Assembly (NCBI RefSeq): GCF_003672135.1
Contig: NC_039511.1
Span: 7,218,464 to 7,282,463 of the forward strand
Direction of reading: 5' to 3'
DNA length: 64,000 nt
Source: Ooceraea biroi
Lineage: Eukaryota; Arthropoda; Insecta; Hymenoptera; Formicidae
The position numbers were made by a program, and so were the translations under genes. Positions 31,036-40,539 of this stretch are shown here, in pieces; within the stretch, counting starts at the first letter, position 1; every line of letters starts with the position of its first letter. A model generated the notes under the pieces. That model was not told where the DNA came from. It did not search any database and saw only the letters and a list, made by a program, of their open reading frames with translations.

Positions 31036-31978
31036 TGCATAAACGTCGGGCGCTACCAAGTAGCTTATCTCGAATTCATGCCATCGTTGTTGACGTGGTG
31101 CAACGTCATCGTCGTTGTCGTCGTCTATTGATAAAGTGACGCATTGCGATACTATCGATTAAACTCGATATTTTGATGTTGATAATTTGTGCAAACGAAA
31201 GCGAACGTATTTCACGTAGTGACACTAGTAGACAATTGTGAAGAAAGGTAAAAAAAGCATTTATTAAACGCTCGGCAACAAAGAATGCGACAGAACGAGA
31301 GAGTATTACTCTCAGAGTAAGAGAACGAGTGAGCAAGAGAGCAAGGTAACGAAAGAGCGAGAGAGTGAAAGAGTGAGAGATTTTAATCTTTTATATATGC
31401 ATTCGCTCTCTCAATCTGTCATTCTTTCGTTCTGTCGCTTTCGTAAATAAAATCTCTTAAATCACTCTATCACTCTCTCGCTCTCTCATTTTCTGGCTCT
31501 ATTGCTCTCTCGCTCTCACGTTCTCTCTCACCCTCTCGCTCTTTCGTTCTTTCACTCTCCCTCCCTATCACTGTCTCATTCTCTCGTAATATCTCGTAAT
31601 GATTTCTTGTATGATTTCTTGTATGATTTCTTATAAGATTATTTATAAAAACAATTATTCTCTTATTAATAATGACTTGTAGAGTGATACTGCGTTTGCA
31701 AAGAAGGAAAGAGACGTTGAGACGTCTGCCGACAAGATATTATCGAGACTCTCAAGCATTCTACAAAATCTACAGAACAGTAAGCGATTATTACAAAATA
31801 TAACATAGTACATTTCTTTCCTTATATTTTATTTGACTAAATAATTAATAATTTTATTTGATTAACCCACTTGTTGGCATGAGCGACAGAACGAGAGAGC
31901 GAGAGCGAGAGAGAGAGCGAGAGAGAGAGAGCGAGACAGAGAGCGAGAGAGAGAGAGAGAGCGAGAGAGCGAGAGAGC
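31036..31978. other. Non-coding stretch with GA/CT simple repeats
   Basis: No gene. It contains a CATAAACGTCGGGCGCTACC repeat fragment (second copy near 36743), the phrase GTGGTGCAACGTCATCGTCG near 31095, purine runs at 31300-31380, pyrimidine runs at 31395-31580 and a GAGAGC run at 31890-31978. Confidence 0.7.
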
Positions 31979-33142
31979 GAATGTATATATAAAAGATTAA
32001 ATTCTCCTGCTTTTTGTTGACTATGTCTTTTTCTGAATGTAAGTAAGAAAATTATTTGTACAATTCTTTTTACTATCTTGTGTTTTGCCTATAGAAGTAT
32101 GCAATAATGAAAAGGAATTCTTGAAAGTCTTGAAAGTGCCATGAATAGACTGCTCAACATTATTACATTTATTAGTTACAGTATTATTATTTTTATCCAT
32201 TCTGTTATAACAATCCAATGGATCTGTATCGTTTTTACTTTTTTAAATTTACAGACTTTCCCTCTTTAAGTTTGTTTTGTCGATGTTTTCGTTTTTTGTT
32301 AGCTAATGCCTCTCTTCTCTGAATTTTATTTGATTAACCACATGTATGATAATTTAAGAAATCATCTCAGGTAGAAGAAAACCTTTATATTGATTGAGTA
32401 TTATTAATAGTACATAAACTGTGATTTTCAAATGTACCTTGGAATATATTTTTATACCTACATAACAAGCGAGAGAGCAAAAAAGAGGGAGAGAGCGACA
32501 GAACGAGAAAGCGAAAGAGAGAGAGAGATAGAGAGAGAGAGAGCGAGAGAGCGAGAGAGCGAATGTATATATAAAAGATTAAATTCTCCTGCTTTTTGTT
32601 GACTATGTCTTTTTCTGAATGTAAGTAAGAAAATTATTTGTACAATTCTTTTTACTATCTTGTGTTTTGCCTATAGAAGTATGCAATAATGAAAAGGAAT
32701 TCTTGAAAGTCTTGAAAGTGCCATGAATAGACTGCTCAACATTATTACATTTATTAGTTACAGTATTATTATTTTTATCCATTCTGTTATAACAATCCAA
32801 TGGATCTGTATCGTTTTTACTTTTTTAAATTTACAGACTTTCCCTCTTTAAGTTTGTTTTGTCGATGTTTTCGTTTTTTGTTAGCTAATGCCTCTCTTCT
32901 CTGAATTTTATTTGATTAACCACATGTATGATAATTTAAGAAATCATCTCAGGTAGAAGAAAACCTTTATATTGATTGAGTATTATTAATAGTACATAAA
33001 CTGTGATTTTCAAATGTACCTTGGAATATATTTTTATACCTACATAACAAGCGAGAGAGCAAAAAAGAGGGAGAGAGCGACAGAACGAGAAAGCGAAAGA
33101 GAGAGAGAGATAGAGAGAGAGAGAGCGAGAGAGCGAGAGAAC
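31979..33142. repeat. 582-bp tandem duplication, two near-identical units
   Basis: Units at 31979-32560 and 32561-33142 look identical wherever I compared them, including the same 65-codon antisense ORF at 32021 and 32603. Each ends in a GAGA/GAGC run, and unequal exchange in this run is the likely cause. A diverged third unit is at 33165-33600, continuing at 34823-34935. Confidence 0.9.
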
Positions 33143-33164
33143 GAGAGAGAGAGAGAGAGAGAAC

Positions 33165-34935
33165 GAATGCATATGTAAAAGATTAAATTCTCTTGCTTTT
33201 TGGTTGTTGATTATCTGTTAATAATGTCTTTTTCTGAATATAAGTAGGAAAATTATTTGTGCAATTCTTTTTACTATCTTGTGTTTTGCCTATAGAAATA
33301 TACAATGATGAAAAGGAATTCTTGAAAGTGCCATGAATAGACTGCTCAACATTTATTTACAGTATTATTATTTTTATTCCTTATGTTATAACAATCCAAT
33401 GGATCTGTTATTGTATCATCTATCTTTACTAATTATTTCATTATCATTTCAGTTGTATTGCTTTTTACTTTGTTAAAATCTACAGACTTTTCCTCTTCAA
33501 GTTTGTTTTGTCGACATTTTCATTTTTTGTTAGCTAGTGCCTCTCTTCTTTGAATTTTATTTGATTAATTATATGTATAATAATTTAAGAAATCATCTCA
33601 CAAAGAGGGCCCCAGATGCCAACCGAGTTATTCAACGAGCTTTGGTGTGGTAATAGGTAAGGACAATATAAGATTATGCCTACAAAATTAGCCGTAGATA
33701 CGCAATAATTTTCGAGAATCGAGGGTTGATATTAAGCGAGCATGTTATCTGGCTTAAATTTAAACGGTACTTTAGGGCGTTCGGTTGGTCGTGAGGTGAG
33801 CGCGTTAGGCTCACGATCACGACTCATGAAGATCATGCGTTCGCGCCCCGTTATTTTTTTTTATTCAAATAACTTTATTGCAGATTTCTACTTATTAACT
33901 ATTCTACTTATTAATAATTCATTATTGGCATTATTATTTAAAAGGGAAAAATACTTAAATTCGTTCTAGTGCAAATATAATCATAAAAATTTAATTGTAA
34001 AAACATATTTCGAGAATTACTTTATGTTTTGAAATAAAAAAAAGAGTTTTTCTGCAACGTCAACGCTGTTGCATTCGCTGAGGAATTAAAGACGAGAGCT
34101 GTGAAGATTGCGAAGGCAATGAATTAGCATTATTTTTATAATGAATGCCATCGAAGTATTTGTAATAATTTGTAATAAATAATTACTCTTCATAGATATA
34201 AATATATATGAATTTTATAATAATATATACAATTACGCTTTATAATTTTAATTCCTATTCCTACTTTATTCTTATTAAATTCTATCAGTAGTTTCAAGTC
34301 AAGATCTAACCTTCAGTTATATTTTATTTGTTGTTAATTTTTACAAACCAAACGTTGCTGTAATAGTCGAGATCACGATATAAAACGTTGGAAATTTATT
34401 TCAAAATATAAATTAATTCTGGAAATAGTTTTTTACAATTAAATTTTTATGATTATATTTTCACTAGAATTTAATTATTTTTCTTTTAAATAATAATGCC
34501 AATAATGAATTATTAATAAGTAGAATAGTTGAAATTTGCAATAAAGTTATTTGAATAAAAAAAATAAATAACGGGGCGCGAACGTATGATCTTCGTGAGT
34601 CGTGATCGTGAATCTAACGCGCTCACCGCACGACCAACCGAACGCTCTAAAGTATCGTTATTTAAGCCAGATATACATGCTCGTTTAATGTCAACCCTCG
34701 ATTTCTCGAAAACTACTGCGTATCTACGGCTAATGTTGTAGGCATAATCTTATATTGTCCTTACCTATTACCACACTAAAGCTCATTGAATAACTCGGTT
34801 GGCATCTGGGACCCTCTCCTTGTCAGGTAAAATAATCCTTATGTTGACTGAATATTATTAATAGTACATAAACTGTGACTTTCAAATATACCTTGAAATA
34901 TATTTTATACCTATATAACGAGCGAGAAAGCAAGA
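33165..34935. repeat. Third, diverged unit of the 582-bp repeat, split by an insertion
   Basis: 33165-33600 matches the tandem units with substitutions and small indels. It stops at ATCATCTCA, then resumes at 34826 with GGTAAAATAATCC and the same downstream order. The insert is the element at 33601-34822. Confidence 0.85.
33601..34822. mobile_element. 1.2-kb element with about 420-bp inverted repeats and a tRNA-like module
   Basis: Left arm 33601-34025 and right arm 34395-34822 are inverted (ends CAAAGAGGGCCCCAG and its near complement). The 582-bp units at about 32949 and 33531 give the empty site (ATCTCAGGTAGAAG in unit 1); a 3-bp TCA borders both sides. Each arm contains a segment resembling a tRNA body (left arm 33776-33855: GGTGAGCGCGTTAGGCTCAC, then GCGTTCGCGCCCCG, like A- and B-box spacing). 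No protein ORF. Class unknown. Confidence 0.75.
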
Positions 34936-35214
34936 AAGAGGGAGAGAGCTCTCTCGCTCTCTCATAGTTTTTGTATCATAAAAAACTACAAACCCAATGT
35001 CCATTTTCACTAGTAATCATATCACTACAACTATATATGTATTTGAATATGTCTCTGATCTTTACAAACTGATGGGGACATTTTCTAATAGTAGAGGAAG
35101 CTCATTTCTCAAAACATAATACATACATTTAAATTAGAATAAATTAATTTTCATAAATCTTTTTCTGATTGAAACGAAACTGTATTTCGTTTTTCACATG
35201 TGTGAGAACATTAG

Positions 35215-36121
35215 AGGAAAGTCCCCGATTATGAGATACCATATCGATTTTGCCGAATGTAAGGAAATCTATAAGCAGAATTAAAAAATGTAATACGTTA
35301 TCTTGAAGAGAATTTAATAAACTTTAGGTTGGTAAAATGAAAAATCTAATTTAAATATTATTTTTTCCGAAAATTAAAAAAAATTTTTAAAAAGAGCTTT
35401 ACGCAGGATCGAGAAAGTGTGCTCCTAATATAAGATACTTCGAGAAATCGGTGTTAAAAGTGCAAAATACATCAGTATTGCAATTAAAATCTTTATTAGA
35501 TAGTTTTATAAAAATACTGTGCCACAGCCTTTGCCAAATCTTCACGATTCCACTGTCGACGCTTCCTCGTATCTCTAACCTCCATAGTCAGATTCTATAA
35601 AAATTAAATACACAAAAATTCGTAATATAAATTCGTATTAACTTTTCTCTAACCTTAATTAGTATTTTCTTTCATTTTATTACACTACATAATCTTCATA
35701 TTCGAGCAATAATTATCTCATATTAAGAGTATCCTGAATATCTCATTATAAGAGCCACACGCCTAGCGGTTCCGCGATCATGAAATCTAACCTTTACAAT
35801 TAAGCAATTCAACAAATTGCATATTTTCCTGTTACTATGATTCTACTCTATCATTGCATATTGAATTTATTGCAAACCATTTCCTTATTATATAATAAAC
35901 AAGGTTTAAAGACTTACCTCAAGTTTCTTTGCCATGTTCACAATTTCACAAATCTTTTCTTGCAAAGGCTAAACGCAATAACGAACAATGAATTTTTCAC
36001 TAAATACATTTTACACCAAGAGTAATAAGTTCATGGTGGAACTAACAAATGGTGCTCACTAGTTTAGCAGAAATCCCATTATCTTATATTAGGACATATC
36101 TCATAATAGGGGATTCCCCTC
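35215..36121. mobile_element. 907-bp non-autonomous element with TA target
   Basis: Ends are GAGGAAAGTCCCCGATTATG and the near inverted copy, with TA immediately outside both ends (35213-35214, 36122-36123). ATATGAGATA/TCTCATAT phrases recur inside. No ORF of note. Confidence 0.75.
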
Positions 36122-37731
36122 TATGTTTTATAATTCAAATGTGATAATTACGTATTTAAATTTTTATTTAAAAAATTTAAATAAATACACTCTTGTTGCT
36201 GATGCATATCACAATTTCATTTTATTATAGCCACCAGTATTGTTACAGCTACCACAAAAAAAGGAAACGCTGTCATTGATTTTTGACAGATAAGAAAGGT
36301 ATTATAAAAATAAATATTAAATTAAATGTATTTACGTATGTATTATCATGGATTGTAGTAATAATGAATAACATATTTTTATTTTTATTTGCAGGTGACA
36401 GTGATACAGGTGGTAATTATTAGAGCGGCTGCTGTCTGACGCTAGGTTTTGGCTGCCATAAGCGCTGCATTAAAAAATCGGCTGCTACAAGCGCTGACTA
36501 AAGGACTGAGCTGCATCAGCACTAAAATTTTCTTTACCTTATCAGTTTAATTATTGGTCAGAATTGGTTGTAAGAGCGTTCAATTTTTTAAGTATTTGTT
36601 AAATATTGTGACGCCTAAGTATCAAGCGACGCGGTAGCGTCGCGACGCCAAGTACATAAAAAAGTAAATAGCCGTATGAATCAAAAATAAGGTTCCGAAC
36701 AATGAGTCACTGTATAATATTCGAGTGTTACCAAATTCATTGCATAAACGTCGGGTGCTACCAAGTAGCTTATCTGGAATTCATGACATTTGACAGGTCA
36801 TATCAACTTGTGATTAAAATATCTCAGGAATTAAAGCCGTAATAAAAAATCTAACGGCACTTGTATAATAAAATGTGAATGCGAGCTTTCGATCGCAACC
36901 AATTCGAATAAGATTGGTGCAGTCAATCCTGAGATATTATAATCGTACGTTAGAATCGTGACGTTTCGTTTTCCGTTTCCATATTCTGGTTCAGACTCAT
37001 GTACATATGTTCGCACATACACATGCAAAGCGATTTTGTCCCTCAAGCTGCTGTTCACACATGCATAATTTAATTTATTATGAATTAAAAATTAATTTAA
37101 TACATGGATAATGTTTTATTGTAAGATAATTTTAAGATAAAGATATAAATTGCAAAAACTATAAAAAATTTAAATTTACTTGTTTATTAAAAATGATTTT
37201 AATACATGGGAAATGGTTTATTTTACGATAAAGATATTGTAAGAGGCGAAAAATAACTAGGAGACTGCCTTAGATTTGAACTCGAACTCTCCGGGATCCC
37301 TGGTTCCTGACGCTTAGCGTCTACGGCCAATACTCCTACTGTTGTGATCAACTTGTTTTCATTCTGATCCTCTATACGACCTGTCAGTCTCGACTATCTT
37401 TCCAGATCTTACAATATAAATCGCAAAAACTATAAAAAATATGATACATAGGAAATGTTTTATTTCATAATAAAGACATAAATTGCAAGTGTTTAAGATC
37501 AGTAAATTTCGTTATCTTCTCTTTAATTTTCATTTATTATTCTTCAACGTTGAGTTACATTATTTCCGTTACAATTTAGTCGCGAAAAGTAAATCCGCTT
37601 CGTTCAAATACCCGAAAACATGTTGTCAGTTCGGATGACTTATTTCCAGAACACGTAAACACGATTCCGCTCGCTCCGTATTGTCCATGCCCATAAAAGG
37701 CAATTTTCTAGCCGAAATTAGGGCAAATTCT
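36122..37731. other. AT-rich stretch without genes
   Basis: No coding segment. It holds a short GCGACGC-GGTA-GCGTCGC palindrome near 36630, a second copy of the CATAAACGTCGG repeat at 36743, an inverted copy (36990-37045) of the sequence at 38622-38676, and a short tRNA-like stretch on the minus strand near 37270-37345 ending GAGTTCGAGTTCAAATC that looks like an old SINE or tRNA relic. Confidence 0.6.
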
Positions 37732-38342
37732 GTTAGTCTCCGTGCCCGGACGTGAAAATCCGGGGATACACTCGGATTTTTCGTTCGGACAAAGGGCAGA
37801 AGCGACTACGACGCGATACCGAGTGGATCGTATAACGCTCGTGTCATCGTTCCGAACAGTGTCAGAGTCATCGCGCGGTGCGCTCTCAAATCGCGACCGT
37901 CGCGGAGTTGTTCGGCGTCTCTACTACGTTGAGGTCTCCTACGTTGAGTGCCATTGAACTGCAATTTCGAACTGTTGTAATAACGAACGGTGCAAGAGTG
38001 CCCTCCGTCGTCGATCGCTCGTGAGGACGTGCGCGGCAAGATCTCCGCAGAGCAAGATTTCCTAGACCTCCGATCTCGGATTCACGTCCTGCCGTTCAAA
38101 CGATCGAGCCGTCGGACATCGATCGCTACAGCGTGGTCCAGCACTCTCGACCGGGATCAAGTGGTGAAGTCAAATAAAGCCTTATTTCGACCAAATACTT
38201 GCGATCAGTCTTTTACGCTCCGCTCTCCTGACACCTCTCCTCTCGCGTTCAAGAAGCTCCGACCAGCACGGATCTCGCGCTCATCGCTGAGCGATCAGTG
38301 AGGCCGGCGTGGTCAACCGACCGACCTGCCTTTGGTACAACA
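37732..38342 (+). mobile_element. Possible solo LTR
   Basis: A GC-rich block from TGTTAGTCTCCG to GGTACAACA with an AATAAA signal near 38174. It stands out by composition from AT-rich flanks. I found no target duplication and no second copy, so the call is tentative. Confidence 0.3.
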
Positions 38343-38379
38343 CAGCAAGTAATTGCAAGCAACATCATCGTCGTCGACT

Positions 38380-38612
38380 CAATTACAACGCAACGATACG
38401 ACGACCACGTCGACGACGACGACGACGACGACGATAACGTTGCACCACGTCGATGTTGATGACGTTGCACCACGTCGTCGACGACGACGACGTTGCACCA
38501 CATCGACGTGCTGCAATGTCATACGGCAACGTCGTCGTGGTTGTGGTCGTCGTTGTTGTCGTCGTCGTTGACGTGATGCAACGACGTCGTCGTCATCGAT
38601 GTGGTGCAACGA
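38380..38612. repeat. ACG/CGT trinucleotide array with GTGGTGCAACG phrases
   Basis: Runs of ACG on the left and GTC/GTT on the right make an imperfect palindrome. The phrase GTTGCACCACGTCG recurs and its complement ends the array. Related phrases occur at 487-515 and 31093-31120. Confidence 0.85.
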
Positions 38613-39009
38613 AAAAAAAGTACAAAATCGCTTTGAATGTGTATGTGCGAACATATGTACGTGAGTCTGAACCTAGGGTGTTTACGACAGCTAATCGGAT
38701 CTCTGATCGGACTGAGCAGTGGCACTCAACGATAGACTTTCAAAGTTTCCCTAGACTAATCCGAATCCATATAACATGTCTTTGGCGTGATCGGATTGGA
38801 TTAACAACCATGGATTGAACGAAATCGCTGCACTTGAAGGGCATGAAAAAACAGAATAGGTACTTAATTATTCCTCTAATTAATTAATATTTTTACGTTT
38901 TTACGTTCAGATATATATTGATAAATAATTATTTTGTTAAATTATAAAATTTGTTTTCTGTAAAACGGTAATAAGTCTTAACCTAACCTTACTTTATTTT
39001 AATTGTAGG

Positions 39010-39340
39010 AGATTTTAAAATTGGGAGATATGTAGTTGAACGTAGCACAAAATACAAGAACGGATACTGCCAAAGATGCCGTTGTGCGCGACGCCGGCGA
39101 CCTTCCACAGCGCGAGACTCACCGACGTTTACACCGCGTTTTTTCTCCTGGTGGCTGGCATGATCATCGCGATCTCCCTCGGCATCGCCGAGAGGATATG
39201 GAACAAGCGGAGGCAGATGCAGGAGACCATCGTGCGCGGCATACGCGAGCACCATCTTATACCGCACATCCATTTCCATCATCACCGTAGTCACCATCAC
39301 GATCATCGTAGCGTTTGTACGAAACTGAAGGTACATTAAA
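39010..39340 (+). pseudogene. Possible last exon of an ionotropic-receptor-like gene
   Basis: A good splice acceptor (TTTATTTTAATTGTAG, ending 39009) precedes an exon-like stretch. In the frame of 39076-39339 it encodes a single membrane segment followed by basic residues and a His-rich tail (LTDVYTAFFLLVAGMIIAIS, then ERIWNKRRQM, then HHHRSHHHDH). The pattern of a final membrane helix ending in Glu and a basic cytosolic tail resembles ionotropic glutamate receptor family C-termini. That frame has TAG at 39043, so a frame change is needed near the exon start. The assignment is tentative and the segment looks like a remnant. Confidence 0.35.
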
Positions 39341-39420
39341 CTTTCGGATTTCTTCCTGATTGTAAAAAGAATGTACATCACATAACTTATAAATGTTAAT
39401 CATGGAATCTTTTTACACAG

Positions 39421-40245
39421 GTGGAATCAGTAAACACGAAATGTTAAGGACGTTTAATTGTGGTATCAGTGCCATTTTAATATGTTCTAAAGCAGACGGG
39501 GCAAAAGTCTTAAATAAACTAAAAGATGAAGATCCTGCAGTCGTCGGAAATATGAATGCACGTTCCAGTAAGAAATTATTCTTGCTACTAATGCAATTAT
39601 AATATAATCGACTAAAATTCATACAGTTCTGTTAATTGTATTATAACACAGATGGTCGGATTTAAAGTACAAGTGAACAACTTTGAGAAAGTTCTCGAGC
39701 AAATCCTTGAAGAGAATAAGTGTTCTGATATCTGGTAGCGGTACAAATCTTCAGTCCTTAATCAATGCTACGCAGAATCCGTCTCAGCACATTGGGGCAG
39801 AAATCGTTTTAGTAATCTCAAATAAACCTGGTGTCGAAGGATTGAAACGTGCCGAGAGAGCCGGCATTAAAACAACGGTAATTAATACAGATACGTAATT
39901 CACGTAGATATTACATCTATAAATCAAGATAATAATCTAACGAACACTTTCCAAATAATTTTACTTGTTCAATTTGCAGGTGATCAAACACAATGAGTAT
40001 CCAAGTCGTCGATCTTTTGACGCAACCATGAATGTGGAGCTTCATGCCGCCGGTGTAGAGATAGTATGCTTCATGCGGATTCTCTGAGAAGAATTCGTGA
40101 AGCATTGGAAGGGCGCTCTGTTAAACATACATCCTTCCCTGCTACCGTCTTTCAAAGGGGCGAACGCACACAAGGATGTTTTGGCAGCGCGTGTATGTGT
40201 ATCGGGTTGTACTGTGCATTTCGTCGAGGTTCGTACGACAGTCAT
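39421..40245 (+). pseudogene. Gart: GART (trifunctional purine synthesis gene) remnant with introns
   Basis: GART joins GARS, AIRS and GAR formyltransferase in de novo purine synthesis. Exon 39421-39567 holds the AIRS C-terminus (EMLRTFNCGISAILICS). After an intron (GTAAGA...ACACAG), 39652-39895 holds the linker and the start of the formyltransferase (ISVLISGSGTNLQSLINATQ; VISNKPGVEGLKRAERAGI), with frame changes near 39665 and 39680. After a second intron (ending TTGCAG, 39979), 39980-40245 holds SFDATMNVELH, IVCFMRIL and LNIHPSLLPSFKGANAH. Three residues are missing before FMRIL and a TGA stands at about 40087. The C-terminus is absent. Retained introns exclude a processed retrocopy. Confidence 0.85.
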
Positions 40246-40539
40246 TTCAAGGAAAAAAAAGAACCTCCGCCTTTGCTTTTTTATTTTAAATAACTTATCG
40301 TAACCATAAGGACTGGTTGAAATTGTCTTAGGGACACAAAGGAAAAACAATTTTTAATTGTTAATTTGTAAGTTAAGTAAAAGAATATATATAGATAAGC
40401 TCCAAAGATTTGTATCGTGCTTGACGCAAAACTCTTATCACGGCTTTTTGCCCTTCACTTTCTATTGTTTGTAAAGAACTGTTAATAAAGAACTTGAATT
40501 CCAAGAAAACTAATATAACTAAGGAAATATAAGGATATA
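40246..40539. other. AT-rich spacer
   Basis: No coding similarity found; the expected GART C-terminus is not present here. Confidence 0.6.

Noticed and set aside
37270..37345. Functional tRNA gene
   Set aside because: Only the B-box-like end (GTTCGAGTTCAAATC on the minus strand) is convincing; I could not form the acceptor and D arms.
38453..38818. ORF containing NVYVRTYVRESEP, similar to one at 36831-37058
   Set aside because: The similarity comes from a short inverted repeat shared at 36990-37045 and 38622-38676, not from a protein.
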